Assembly (NCBI GenBank): GCA_030642225.1
Contig: DAOWOC010000015.1
Location: 1 to 10,160 of the forward strand
From: Deltaproteobacteria bacterium
GTDB lineage: Bacteria > Desulfobacterota > DAOWOC01
DNA: 10,160 nt
Reading direction: 5' to 3'
Position numbers and translations under genes: made by a program. Positions 1-8,351 of this stretch are shown one piece after another (the stretch's first letter is position 1; the number at the start of each line of letters is the position of its first letter). The notes beneath the pieces are model-generated. The model made no database searches. It worked only from the letters and a program-made list of their open reading frames with translations, and was not told the DNA's origin.

Positions 1-38
1 TTATGAGCCGGTGGCTCTTCCAACTGAGCTATGGGCCC
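1..38 (-). tRNA. tRNA with CAT anticodon (Met or Ile2), 5' half only
   Basis: The reverse complement begins GGGCCCA (acceptor strand), then TA, a D-arm GCTC-AGTTGGAA-GAGC, the 5' anticodon-stem strand ACCGG and the anticodon loop CTCATAA, where the window ends. The anticodon CAT is at positions 5-3. The 3' half (rest of the anticodon stem, variable loop, T-arm, acceptor) lies outside the window. A CAT anticodon fits elongator Met, or the Ile2 tRNA whose wobble C is modified to lysidine; the visible half does not separate them. The conserved A14 and GG of the D-loop are present and the D-stem pairs fully. An initiator tRNA is less likely because the anticodon stem lacks the three GC pairs typical of initiators. 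It lies 73 bases downstream of rpoD on the same strand and has its own promoter-like sequence. Confidence 0.9.
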
Positions 39-64
39 TTTAATAATCTGTGAAAGAATTATAT

Positions 65-93
65 TTAATATACTTGCTGAGTGTGACTGTCAA
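65..93 (-). promoter_or_regulatory. Probable sigma-70 promoter of the tRNA
   Basis: On the minus strand a perfect -35 box TTGACA (93-88) is followed after 17 bases by TATTAA (70-65), or after 15 bases by TATATT (72-67). Either -10 would start transcription roughly 20 bases before the tRNA 5' end, a usual leader length for a stable RNA. It sits just after the rpoD stop codon, so the tRNA can be made independently of the long protein operon. The -10 choice is uncertain. Confidence 0.6.
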
Positions 94-112
94 GTTAAAA
101 TATCCTTTAACT
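93..112 (-). repeat. Short inverted repeat at the rpoD stop codon
   Basis: AGTTAAA (93-99) pairs with TTTAACT (106-112) around a 6-base loop, overlapping the last base of the rpoD stop codon and the edge of the TTGACA box. The stem is AT-rich and is not followed by a T-tract on the minus strand, so it is at best a weak transcription-termination or mRNA-end structure. It may be chance in AT-rich DNA. Confidence 0.25.
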
Positions 113-1908
113 CAATTTTCAATAAATGATTTGAGTATACGCCTTCTGCTCGGATGCCTGAGTTTTCGCAATGCCTTGGCTTCAATCTGCCTTATACGTT
201 CTCGTGTTACTGAAAAATCCTGGCCAACCTCCTCAAGTGTATGATCCGCCTTCTCACCAATCCCGAAACGTTTTCTTAATACCTTTTCTTCTCTCGGGGT
301 AAGAGTGGCAAGTACCTTTCTTGTCTGTTCAGAAAGATTTAAATTGATAGTAACCTCAGCTGGTGAATCTATTCTTTTATCCTCAATAAAATCACCAAGG
401 CTGCTATCCTCATCTTCTCCAATAGGGGTTTCAATGGATATCGGTTCCTTGGCTATTTTCAATACCTTTTGTACCTTTTCAAGGGGATAATCCATGCGCA
501 AAGCTATTTCATCAGGGGTAGGCTCCCTGCCAAGCTCCTGAAATAAATAACGTGACGTCCTGACAAGCTTGTTTATTGTCTCAATCATGTGAACAGGGAT
601 ACGTATTGTCCTGGCCTGATCTGCTATAGCGCGGGTAATAGCCTGACGTATCCACCATGTGGCATAGGTGGAAAATTTATAACCCCGCTGATATTCAAAT
701 TTATCAACCGCCTTCATAAGACCTATATTACCCTCCTGGATTAAATCCAGAAATTGAAGACCGCGATTTGTATACTTTTTGGCAATACTTACTACAAGCC
801 TGAGATTTGCCTCCACCAACTCTCTTTTGGCATCCTCACTCATATCACTTCCGTGATAAATAATTTTCATGGTATCCCTAAGGCTAACTGCCTCCATATT
901 AACTTCTTCTTCAATCCTCTTAATCACCTGTTCATGCTTCTCAACATCCTCGCCAATCTCAAGCATACTTTCAATAGTTATATCCATTTCCTGACATTTC
1001 AGAGTCGCCTCTTTATCATTATTCTGAAGCAAAGAACAGATATGTTTTATCTCAAATCTTGATTGCCCGCATATACAAACATTTTTAGTCAGCGCCCTTT
1101 CACTCAGCTGCATGGTTTTAAAATTAGATTCGAGCTTTTCAACAATAAAGTCAATCTCCTCTTTTTCAAGCATTAGGCCTTGCACCAATCGGCAAATATT
1201 CTCATGATTTTCTCTTATCTTTTTTTCATATCCATTTATACCTTTTGATACTTTTCCCTCCATATCTTTTTTTGCACGAAGCTCAGACATTCGCACCTCT
1301 ATTTCCTTTAACTGGTTCAATGTCTCCTGCAAATCCTGTAAACTAATATTTATGCCGCACTCATCACCATCAGGGATTATAAACTCAACCTCCTGTTCTT
1401 CATCAGCAATATCATTTTGTGCTTCTTCTTTAAGCACCAGTTCCTCAATAGCCTTTTTGCCATCAAGGATATTTCTCCCGAGTTCAATTATTTCTCTTAT
1501 CCCATAAGGGGTTGAAAGAATAGCATTAGTCATTATATTAATGCCTTTTTCTATACGCTTTGCTATCTCAACCTCACCCTCCCTTGTTAAGAGCGGGACC
1601 ATGCCCATCTCTTTAAGATACATCTTAACAGGGTCAGTCACTTTTCCGGAATCTGCGTCATTTAAGACAACGCTATCTTCACTATCATCCTCTTCTATAA
1701 TCTCTTTTTTAATCACCGGCATCTTTTTATTGTCATCAACAACCTGGATATCCATCTCATCAAAAATCATAATCATGTCATCCATCCTGTCAGATGTCAC
1801 AAAATCATCCGGTAAGGCATCGTTAAGTTCTTTATAGGTAAGAAAACCTTTTTCTCTGCCAATAGATATTAAGCGCTGCATATCTTCCACTTTGGGTTTA
1901 CTGCCCAT
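112..1908 (-). CDS. rpoD: RNA polymerase primary sigma factor RpoD (sigma-70)
   Basis: Housekeeping sigma factor that directs RNA polymerase to -35/-10 promoters. At 598 residues it has the full group 1 length. Region 1.1 occupies about residues 1-60; region 1.2 starts at [11 protein letters not shown] (92-102). A long acidic non-conserved region follows (about 125-350). Region 2 runs from [18 protein letters not shown] (366-383) through [19 protein letters not shown] to the melting and -10 recognition segment [19 protein letters not shown] (413-431). Region 3 is [12 protein letters not shown] and what follows. Region 4.2 is a helix-turn-helix ending [20 protein letters not shown] (567-586). 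All residues expected for -10 and -35 recognition appear intact. Start: ATG at 1908 has GGGAG 12 bases upstream on its strand, a rather long spacing. It follows dnaG by 63 bases in the same direction, the classical dnaG-rpoD pairing. All six cysteines (184, 239, 278, 280, 291, 305) fall in the non-conserved region. Confidence 0.98.
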   Translation of the reverse strand: MGSKPKVEDMQRLISIGREKGFLTYKELNDALPDDFVTSDRMDDMIMIFDEMDIQVVDDNKKMPVIKKEIIEEDDSEDSVVLNDADSGKVTDPVKMYLKEMGMVPLLTREGEVEIAKRIEKGINIMTNAILSTPYGIREIIELGRNILDGKKAIEELVLKEEAQNDIADEEQEVEFIIPDGDECGINISLQDLQETLNQLKEIEVRMSELRAKKDMEGKVSKGINGYEKKIRENHENICRLVQGLMLEKEEIDFIVEKLESNFKTMQLSERALTKNVCICGQSRFEIKHICSLLQNNDKEATLKCQEMDITIESMLEIGEDVEKHEQVIKRIEEEVNMEAVSLRDTMKIIYHGSDMSEDAKRELVEANLRLVVSIAKKYTNRGLQFLDLIQEGNIGLMKAVDKFEYQRGYKFSTYATWWIRQAITRAIADQARTIRIPVHMIETINKLVRTSRYLFQELGREPTPDEIALRMDYPLEKVQKVLKIAKEPISIETPIGEDEDSSLGDFIEDKRIDSPAEVTINLNLSEQTRKVLATLTPREEKVLRKRFGIGEKADHTLEEVGQDFSVTRERIRQIEAKALRKLRHPSRRRILKSFIEN

Positions 1909-1971
1909 AAGATTTCACACTCCCTGAAATATTGATTACCCTATTATTATTGTAACTTTTAAAAAATAATT

Positions 1972-3735
1972 TCACATAATATTTTCTTTTTGAAGAGACT
2001 GTTTTTTCAATAGAAGCTTCATTAATACACTTATATCATTTTGTGCTTCAGCCTCTTCTATGGCCATCTGCAATTTTTCAAGCGGCTCTTTTCTACCCTT
2101 CTTTTTTAAATAATTAAGCGTATCGGACAATATAAGTTGCCTGTACTCCGACGGTAATAAATTTTCTTCTATAATCAACCTTGAGACACAAGCCTTAAGA
2201 TTATCATCCTGTAGAGCTTCTACGCACTGTAAAAAAGAAAACCCGGTATCATCACTGTAATTATCAATTATCCAGTGAATAATTTTTCCATATCCTGTAT
2301 TGCTGATCTTATCAATAAGACCTGCTTCAATATATGTCTTGATTGTGGCAGGCTCCACAAGCATCATCCTTGCAATATATTCCTCCTCTCTTGTAAGGCA
2401 GGATGGAAGACTCGCATTTGTCTTGATATTATCATTTCTGTTGTAAGAAGATTTTATTGATTCCTTTAATATATGATACTGGATGCCGAGCCTGAATGCA
2501 GCCTTCTGCAAAAAGGTATCTTTTCTAACAGGATCAGTGATATATGTCAATAAGGGTTTTAATTCCTCAACACTTTTTAGCTTACCTTCCATGGACCGGC
2601 TGTTTTTTGAAATCAAATTTTCAAGGCAAAAGTCAAATATCAAAGGGGCGTTATCTATTATAATTTCAAGGGCATGATGTCCTTCTGATGATAGAAAACT
2701 GTCGGGATCATGTCCCTGAGGCAAGACAGCCACCCTTGACTCAAAAGATTCATTAATTAGTATGGGGGCGGTTCTGAAGGCAGCCTTTATCCCTGCTTCA
2801 TCTCCATCAAAAAGGATTACAAGGGTTTCAACCCTGCCTCTAAGCAATGGCAGATGAGCCTTTGTCAGGGCAGTACCAAGTGTTGCCACTGCACAATCAA
2901 TACCTGCAATGTTTAATGCGATAAGATCAAAATATCCCTCTGCAATAATTGCTTTTTTAACCTTATGAAAAACAGAAGATGCTTGTGGAAATCCATATAG
3001 CTGCCTTGATTTATTAAAAACAGGGGTCTGAGGGGAATTCAGATATTTAGGTTCCTGCCCGTCAAGTGAACGTCCTCCGAAACCTGTTACCTGATTATCT
3101 CTGTCAAGGATTGGGAAAATAATCCGTCCCCTGAAACGGTCATAATATCCGCCATCATTTCTTTGAACAATCAGGCCTGCATCTGATATCTCAGCTGTGG
3201 TATAGCCTTTCTTTTTCAAATATATTATAAGATTTTCCCATCCATCTGGGGCATATCCTATAAAAAATTTATCAATTATCTCAGAACCAAGCCCTCTTTT
3301 TTTAAGATACTCCAACCCTTTTTGTTTACCTGATTTTTGCAGCTGTTCCTGAAAATAAATCATAGCCTCATGATTGAGAGCAAAAAGCCTTTTTCTTTTG
3401 TTGGCCTGAAGAAACAAGGCGGGACTCATTTTTTTTTCAGGGAGTGTTACCCCTGCCTTTTTTGCTAACATTTCTAATGCTTCGGGGAAATTTATGGAAT
3501 GATAACGCATTAAAAATGAAAAGATATCGCCGCCTGTTCCACATCCGAAACAATAAAATATCTGTTTGGATATATTGACATTAAAAGACGGGGTTTTTTC
3601 CTGATGAAAAGGACAAAGGCCCTTTAAATTATTTGAGCCGTATTGTTTTAAAGGAATATATTCAGATATTACAGAGCCAATATTTATACGGGCACGGATA
3701 TCTTCAACAATATCTCTATCAAAGATTTGAGGCAT
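1972..3735 (-). CDS. dnaG: DNA primase DnaG
   Basis: Synthesises the RNA primers for leading-strand initiation and Okazaki fragments at the replication fork, working with the replicative helicase DnaB. 587 residues, normal length. The N-terminal CHC2 zinc domain shows C41-P-F-H44 and C62-F-G-C65. The RNA polymerase core has RFRGRIIFPI (200-209) and GFGGRSL, then the TOPRIM domain with catalytic E266 in AEGYFD (265-270), the D310-G-D312 pair in FDGDEAG, and GHDPDSFL (341-348). The C-terminal part (about 445-587), which in the family binds DnaB, is helical and weakly conserved. Start: ATG at 3735 has AGGG five bases upstream, and translation begins with the family-typical motif for a primase N-terminus (DIVEDIRARINIGSVISEY). 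It follows hisA after 78 AT-rich bases and precedes rpoD. Confidence 0.98.
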   Translation of the reverse strand: MPQIFDRDIVEDIRARINIGSVISEYIPLKQYGSNNLKGLCPFHQEKTPSFNVNISKQIFYCFGCGTGGDIFSFLMRYHSINFPEALEMLAKKAGVTLPEKKMSPALFLQANKRKRLFALNHEAMIYFQEQLQKSGKQKGLEYLKKRGLGSEIIDKFFIGYAPDGWENLIIYLKKKGYTTAEISDAGLIVQRNDGGYYDRFRGRIIFPILDRDNQVTGFGGRSLDGQEPKYLNSPQTPVFNKSRQLYGFPQASSVFHKVKKAIIAEGYFDLIALNIAGIDCAVATLGTALTKAHLPLLRGRVETLVILFDGDEAGIKAAFRTAPILINESFESRVAVLPQGHDPDSFLSSEGHHALEIIIDNAPLIFDFCLENLISKNSRSMEGKLKSVEELKPLLTYITDPVRKDTFLQKAAFRLGIQYHILKESIKSSYNRNDNIKTNASLPSCLTREEEYIARMMLVEPATIKTYIEAGLIDKISNTGYGKIIHWIIDNYSDDTGFSFLQCVEALQDDNLKACVSRLIIEENLLPSEYRQLILSDTLNYLKKKGRKEPLEKLQMAIEEAEAQNDISVLMKLLLKKQSLQKENIM

Positions 3736-3813
3736 AAAAACCCTGAGATTATAAAAACAAATTAATTAAAAAATAGTTAATGTATTAGTTAAGATTTTAA
3801 CCATTCAAACCAA

Positions 3814-4560
3814 TTATGGCAATGGGCTATCATGAAAATTTGATACAAAATCCAATGCCTGCTTTAAATCAAGGCTGCCTGTATATATGGCTCTGCCGGT
3901 TATTATGCCTTTAACGCCATGTTTTTCAAGGGGTAAAATATTTTTTATATCTTTCAGATCAGATACGCCGCCTGAAGCAATCACAGGGATATTAACAGCA
4001 TCGGCTATGTCCCGTGTCGCTGCTATATTAGGCCCTGTCTCAGCCCCATCCCTCTCAATATCCGTATATATAATACCGGCTGCGCCTTTGTTTTCCATTT
4101 TAAGAGCCATTTCAATTGCAGAGATATCAGTTATTTCTGTCCAGCCCTTTATCGCCACCATACCCTTTACCGCATCAATCCCAACCATGATTCTGCCGGG
4201 GAATCGTTCTGCTGCCTGTAAAACAAATCCAGGGTCTTTCACAGCTATTGTCCCCAGAATCACCCTGTTTATACCGAGTGCAAGATAATTTTCAATAGTC
4301 TGCATATCCCTGATCCCGCCACCAAGCTGTACAGGGATATCAATATCCGATATAATATTTCTTATAATTTTTGAGTTAACAGGGATACCATTAAAAGCGC
4401 CATCCAGATCAACAACATGCAATAATTTGGCGCCGATATCTCTCCATTTTCTGGCCATCAATAAAGGATTTTCATCAAAGACCGTAACCTTGTCGGCTTT
4501 ACCCTGAAAAAGCCTGACACATTGTCCATCCTTTATATCTATAGCAGGAATAATAAGCAT
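3814..4560 (-). CDS. hisA: Phosphoribosylformimino-5-aminoimidazole carboxamide ribotide isomerase HisA
   Basis: Catalyses the Amadori rearrangement of ProFAR to PRFAR, the fourth step of histidine synthesis. A 248-residue (beta/alpha)8 barrel of standard length. Visible marks: MLIIPAIDIKDGQCVRL with catalytic D8; HVVDLDGAF (48-56); phosphate-binding QLGGGIR (78-84); GIDA with the second catalytic Asp, D129; TDIERDGAETGPN (166-178); the C-terminal phosphate loop ASGGVSD (195-201) and GRAIYTG (222-228). The start is ATG at 4560, because HisA proteins begin directly with this first beta strand and a GGGAG site lies 11 bases upstream; a longer reading from 4599 adds 13 residues that fit no HisA. 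It starts one base after the apgM-like stop, so translational coupling is likely. No other histidine genes are in the window, so it is an isolated pathway gene here. Confidence 0.96.
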   Translation of the reverse strand: MLIIPAIDIKDGQCVRLFQGKADKVTVFDENPLLMARKWRDIGAKLLHVVDLDGAFNGIPVNSKIIRNIISDIDIPVQLGGGIRDMQTIENYLALGINRVILGTIAVKDPGFVLQAAERFPGRIMVGIDAVKGMVAIKGWTEITDISAIEMALKMENKGAAGIIYTDIERDGAETGPNIAATRDIADAVNIPVIASGGVSDLKDIKNILPLEKHGVKGIITGRAIYTGSLDLKQALDFVSNFHDSPLP

Positions 4561-4561
4561 A

Positions 4562-5773
4562 TTAAATTTCACTCCCAAGTAACAAAGGCAATAATTCATG
4601 CCCTTTGTCTATATATAAACCGCTTGCTTCTGCCCCTGATTCATTAAAACCCGTTGTCCTTATCTTTTTTTTATGACTCGATGAATCAAAAAGGCAAAAT
4701 GGAACCGGTTCAGACGTATGAGTCATCATTGATACAGGGGTGTAATGATCAGGCAAAAGGAGTATGCGGCAGTTTTCTGTTTTTTGGGCATATGAAAGCA
4801 TGGGGCCGACTATATGATAATCAAAATCCATGATCGCCTTGAGTTTGTCTTTAAGATTGCCTTTATGTGATGCCTCATCAGGCGCTTCAATATGGATATA
4901 AACAAAATCATCTTCAGAGAGGATATCAAGGGCAGCATCCACCTTGCCCTTGTAATTGGTATCAAGATATCCGGTTGCCCCATAAACATTAACAGGCTTT
5001 AAACCGGCATAAATTCCAAGCCCTTTTAATAAATCCACAGCAGAAATCATACCGCCTTCAAGGTTGTAAAGATTTTTCAGGGAAGGTATGACAGGAGCGC
5101 GTCCCTGCCCCCATAACCAGATAGCATTTGCAGGCTTTTTATTTGAATTAATCCTGTCTAAGTTAACAGGATGTTTTTTTAGTATCTCTCCTGCATGCCC
5201 AATCAGGGTATAAAGTTCTTTAGATATTTTATAATCTTTAAGAATTTCAGATACATCCTGTCCGGTTAAATCATGCGGCGGCCTGGTTTTTAATGTATCT
5301 ATCCCGCACTTCCATACCATTAGATGCCGATAACTTACACCTGGATAAAATCTGAATGCCTCTGTCCCCAATTCGGCTTGTATATCATTAATAATTATTT
5401 GTGCCTCTTTGGTGCTTATATGACCAGCGCTGTAATCATCCATAATCACGCTGTTCATAAAGGTGTCAAGCGTAACAAGATTACACCTGAATGCAATTTC
5501 ATCCTGCGCCAGTTCAACGCCCATTGATGCCGCCTCCAATGGAGACCGGCCGGTATGATATAAAAGGGGATCATACCCGAGGACACTCATGTTGGCTATA
5601 TCGCTCCCAGGTTCAGCCCCTTCCGGGATAGTACGGGCTCTCCCAAAAAGTCCGCGGTCAGCCATATAATCCATATTAGGAGTTGCAGCGTAAAAAAGCG
5701 GGGTTTTATCATCAAGCTCATCAATTCCATAATCTCCCATGCCATCGCCAAGGAGTATAATATATTTTTTCAT
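4562..5773 (-). CDS. ApgM-family phosphotransfer enzyme, probable homoserine kinase
   Basis: 403-residue member of the alkaline-phosphatase superfamily, the archaeal-type cofactor-independent phosphoglycerate mutase branch. Metal and catalytic residues are visible: D10 in LLGDGMGD, the candidate phosphorylated Ser57 in EPGSDIANMSVLGYDP (54-69), D299 and H303 in EAPDEASHKG (297-306), D342 and H343 in LPDHYTP, and H352 in THTSEPVPF. Family knowledge: one subgroup of these proteins (TIGR02535, as I recall it) has been proposed as a homoserine kinase in genomes lacking ThrB, because it neighbours homoserine dehydrogenase. Here it starts 10 bases after hom, with its GAGG ribosome site overlapping the hom stop codon, which fits phosphorylation of homoserine for threonine synthesis. 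The alternative is true 2-/3-phosphoglycerate mutase (apgM). The family call is firm; the substrate is inferred from context. Confidence 0.9.
   Translation of the reverse strand: MKKYIILLGDGMGDYGIDELDDKTPLFYAATPNMDYMADRGLFGRARTIPEGAEPGSDIANMSVLGYDPLLYHTGRSPLEAASMGVELAQDEIAFRCNLVTLDTFMNSVIMDDYSAGHISTKEAQIIINDIQAELGTEAFRFYPGVSYRHLMVWKCGIDTLKTRPPHDLTGQDVSEILKDYKISKELYTLIGHAGEILKKHPVNLDRINSNKKPANAIWLWGQGRAPVIPSLKNLYNLEGGMISAVDLLKGLGIYAGLKPVNVYGATGYLDTNYKGKVDAALDILSEDDFVYIHIEAPDEASHKGNLKDKLKAIMDFDYHIVGPMLSYAQKTENCRILLLPDHYTPVSMMTHTSEPVPFCLFDSSSHKKKIRTTGFNESGAEASGLYIDKGHELLPLLLGSEI
4572..4576 (-). promoter_or_regulatory. Ribosome binding site that sets the hisA start
   Basis: GGGAG on the minus strand lies inside the last codons of the upstream ApgM-like gene, 11 bases before ATG 4560. 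It supports the internal start rather than the upstream ATG at 4599. The spacing is longer than the usual 5-9 bases. A very similar leader (GGGAGTG, then GAAAT a few bases on) precedes rpoD. Confidence 0.6.
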
Positions 5774-5783
5774 ACAGCATGCC

Positions 5784-7094
5784 TCAGTCTTCCATAATTC
5801 TTATCAAACGAACATGACCGTTAACAACTTTTAGTTTCTCAATTTCCAAAATAGCGCTGCGCACATCTTTTTCCATGGCCTCGTGAGTAAAAAGGACTAT
5901 GGGCACCCCGCCTTTATTGTTTCGCCCTTTTTGCAGCACAGACTCTATACTGATACCGGCCATGCTGAGTAGGCCTGATATGCTGGAAAGAACACCGGGC
6001 TTATCATCAGCATTTATCCTGAAATAATACTTGCTATACACCTGCTCCATTGGTTTTACTGATAAGGATATAACAGAATCATGCTGAAAACCAAGAGAAG
6101 GAACCCTGTTTTCTATGTTCAACATGATCTGACGGGCAAGTTCAATAATATCTCCGGCAACAGCGCTGCCGGTAGGAAGCGCCCCTGCGCCACGACCATA
6201 AAGGAATATCTCATCAGCTGCATTATTATGGATAGATAAGGCATTAAAAGACCCGTTTACATTTGCAAGCATGCTGTCATAAGGAATCATCGCCGGATGA
6301 ACGCGTACCTCAACGTTTTTTCCATCACACCCGGCCATTGCGAGAAGTTTAATACAGTAACCAAAATTAGATGCATATTCAATATCTTCAGGAGAAATAT
6401 TTTTAATCCCCTCAACATAAACATTTTCAAATGGGACAGGAGTGCCAAAGGCCAAAGATGCAAGAATTGCTATTTTATGCGCAGCATCCCATCCTTCAAT
6501 ATCAAGTGTCGGGTCTGTCTCCGCTATGCCAAGCCCCTGTGCCTCCTTTAAAACCTTGTTAAAGGACCTGCGGTCGTTTGTCATACTTGTCATAATGAAA
6601 TTGGCAGTGCCGTTTAGAATACCAACCAATTCTGTAATCCGGTTGGCTGCAAGTCCCTCTTTGATAGACCGTATTATAGGGATTGCCCCTCCGACACTCG
6701 CCTCAAACATAATGTCCTGGCCAAACCTTTTTGCAGCATCAAAAAGTTCTGTGCCGTGAACAGCAAGCAATGCCTTGTTCGCGGTAACCACATGTTTGCC
6801 ATTCTTCATGGCACGCAGTATAAAAGATTTTGCCGGTTCTATCCCGCCTATAAGTTCAACCACTATGGATATTTCAGGATCATTCAGGATATCATCCACA
6901 TTCGATGTAAGCACACCCGCATCAAGAGATATTGACCGCTCTGTCTCAATATCCAGATCAGCCACTTTTTTAACCTTTATTATTGCCCCAAGTCTTCTCA
7001 TGATAAGGTCACTGTTCTTTTGCAATGCATGTACAGTGCCGGCTCCAACCACGCCAAAACCTATTATACCTATATTTATTATTTTTTTATCCAT
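5784..7094 (-). CDS. hom: Homoserine dehydrogenase with C-terminal ACT domain
   Basis: Reduces aspartate semialdehyde to homoserine with NAD(P)H, the branch point to threonine and methionine. 436 residues, typical for the monofunctional ACT-containing form (not fused to aspartokinase). The Rossmann domain opens with IGIIGFGVVGAGT (8-20); TANKALL (104-110) carries the conserved K107. The catalytic domain has VGILNGTANFI (157-167) and the signature AETDPTLDIEGWDAAHK (191-207) with D203 and K207, equivalent to the catalytic Asp/Lys pair of the yeast enzyme. GRGAGALPTGSAV (300-312) follows. The ACT domain, about 355-436 (YYFRINADDKPGVLSSISGLL), suggests threonine feedback control as in relatives. 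Its ATG overlaps the stop of the upstream aminotransferase gene by one base (TAATG), and no good Shine-Dalgarno is seen, so translation probably depends on reinitiation. Downstream is the probable homoserine kinase. Confidence 0.97.
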   Translation of the reverse strand: MDKKIINIGIIGFGVVGAGTVHALQKNSDLIMRRLGAIIKVKKVADLDIETERSISLDAGVLTSNVDDILNDPEISIVVELIGGIEPAKSFILRAMKNGKHVVTANKALLAVHGTELFDAAKRFGQDIMFEASVGGAIPIIRSIKEGLAANRITELVGILNGTANFIMTSMTNDRRSFNKVLKEAQGLGIAETDPTLDIEGWDAAHKIAILASLAFGTPVPFENVYVEGIKNISPEDIEYASNFGYCIKLLAMAGCDGKNVEVRVHPAMIPYDSMLANVNGSFNALSIHNNAADEIFLYGRGAGALPTGSAVAGDIIELARQIMLNIENRVPSLGFQHDSVISLSVKPMEQVYSKYYFRINADDKPGVLSSISGLLSMAGISIESVLQKGRNNKGGVPIVLFTHEAMEKDVRSAILEIEKLKVVNGHVRLIRIMED

Positions 7095-8263
7095 TATAAA
7101 AGAATCTTTTTTATACCTCTTAATGCCTGATTTATACGCATTTCATTCTCCACAAGGGCAAACCGCACATAACCATCACCATATTCACCAAACCCAAGCC
7201 CCGGAGATACCGCTACCTTTGCATCACGAATAAGCATCTTGGAAAAATCAACAGACCCCATATGACTAAACTGTTCAGGGATTTTTGCCCATACAAACAT
7301 CGTGGCTTTAGGTTTTTCAATACTCCAGCCTATCCGATTCAAACCATCCACAAGAGCATTCATGCGGTGTTTATATATATCCACAATTTCTTTAACGCAT
7401 TCCTGCGGACCATTAAGTGCAATGATAGAAGCTATCTGTATCGGCTGGAACATCCCATAATCAAGATAACTTTTAATCCTGGTAAGGGCATCTACCATTG
7501 TTTTATTGCCCACACAAAAACCAACCCTCCATCCAGGCATGGAATAACTTTTAGACATTGAAAAAAGCTCAACTCCAACATCCTTTGCCCCTGGAACCTG
7601 CATAAAACTCGGGGCATTATAATTATCAAAAGTTAAATCAGCATAGGCAAAATCATGTATCACCCAGATATTATGCTCTTTTGCAAAATCAACTATTTTT
7701 TGAAAAAAATCAATATCCACTATCTGCGTAGTCGGATTATGTGGAAAAGAGATAATCAGTATCTTGGGCTTTGGCCATGTCTGACGTGTAGCCTTTAAAA
7801 GTTCCTCAAAAAAATCACTATCCGGTCCGATAGGAATACTCCTGACATCGGCACCGGCTATTATTGCTGAATAAGGATGGATAGGGTAGGTCGGGTTCGG
7901 AGCAAATACAACATCACCCGGATTAGCCATGGCAAGGACAAGATGACTTAAACCCTCTTTTGCACCCATACTGACTATTGCCTCGTTATCAGGGTTTATA
8001 TCCACATTATAACGTCTTTTATACCAGCTCGAAATAGCCATCCTGAGCTTGGTTATCCCTTTAGAAGCAGAATAGCGGTGGTTATGCTCTTTCCCTGCGG
8101 CCTCGACCAGTTTTTCAACAATATGTCTCGGTGTGGCAAGGTCGGGATTTCCCATCCCAAGATCTATAATATCCTCTCCTGTCCGGCGTAAATCCATTTT
8201 TAATGCATTTACCTGAGCAAAAACATAGGGAGGAAGCCTTTTCATCCTTGGAAATTCTTGCAT
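7094..8263 (-). CDS. PLP-dependent class I/II aminotransferase, AlaC-like
   Basis: 389-residue fold-type I aminotransferase. The N-terminus [22 protein letters not shown] matches the usual start of AlaC (glutamate-pyruvate) relatives, supporting ATG 8263 although only a weak GTGAG ribosome site is seen. Key residues: G36-M-G-N-P-D (substrate loop), N176 in PHNPTTQ, D204 and Y207 in IHDFAYADL, the PLP Schiff-base K238 in [15 protein letters not shown] (235-249), and the carboxylate-binding R367 in [10 protein letters not shown]. The exact substrates cannot be read from the sequence: alanine/pyruvate by similarity, but aspartate or LL-diaminopimelate aminotransferase (DapL-like) are close alternatives. 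Being first in an operon with hom and the probable homoserine kinase, a role feeding or draining the aspartate family is plausible (inference). Confidence 0.92.
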   Translation of the reverse strand: MQEFPRMKRLPPYVFAQVNALKMDLRRTGEDIIDLGMGNPDLATPRHIVEKLVEAAGKEHNHRYSASKGITKLRMAISSWYKRRYNVDINPDNEAIVSMGAKEGLSHLVLAMANPGDVVFAPNPTYPIHPYSAIIAGADVRSIPIGPDSDFFEELLKATRQTWPKPKILIISFPHNPTTQIVDIDFFQKIVDFAKEHNIWVIHDFAYADLTFDNYNAPSFMQVPGAKDVGVELFSMSKSYSMPGWRVGFCVGNKTMVDALTRIKSYLDYGMFQPIQIASIIALNGPQECVKEIVDIYKHRMNALVDGLNRIGWSIEKPKATMFVWAKIPEQFSHMGSVDFSKMLIRDAKVAVSPGLGFGEYGDGYVRFALVENEMRINQALRGIKKILL

Positions 8264-8321
8264 GTCATTAACTCACTTTAAATAATAATTTTTTATAAAT
8301 ACCATAAGAACAGAACTATAT

Positions 8322-8351
8322 TTTATATAATAATAAATTACTGACTGTCAA
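8322..8351 (-). promoter_or_regulatory. Promoter of the aminotransferase-hom-hisA-dnaG-rpoD operon
   Basis: On the minus strand a consensus -35 box TTGACA (8351-8346) is followed after 18 bases by TATAAA (8327-8322), five of six matches to the -10 consensus. Transcription would start near 8315, giving a leader of about 50 bases before ATG 8263. It is the best sigma-70 promoter upstream of the operon, and its first ten bases, TTGACAGTCA, are identical to those of the tRNA promoter at 93-84. Confidence 0.7.

Noticed and set aside
3736..3765. TATAAT just upstream of dnaG as a promoter
   Set aside because: It lies only 12 bases from the ATG, so the transcript would start after the AGGG ribosome site, and no -35 box is seen at the right spacing.
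4561..4599. A 13-residue N-terminal extension of HisA (start at 4599)
   Set aside because: HisA proteins begin at the first barrel strand (MLIIPAIDIKDG). The extension would overlap the upstream gene and has no better ribosome site, whereas GGGAG precedes ATG 4560.
6775..7233. A 152-codon plus-strand ORF across the hom/aminotransferase boundary
   Set aside because: It is antisense to two well-supported enzymes and its translation is low-complexity Ser/Ile/Thr-rich, as expected for an antisense shadow.
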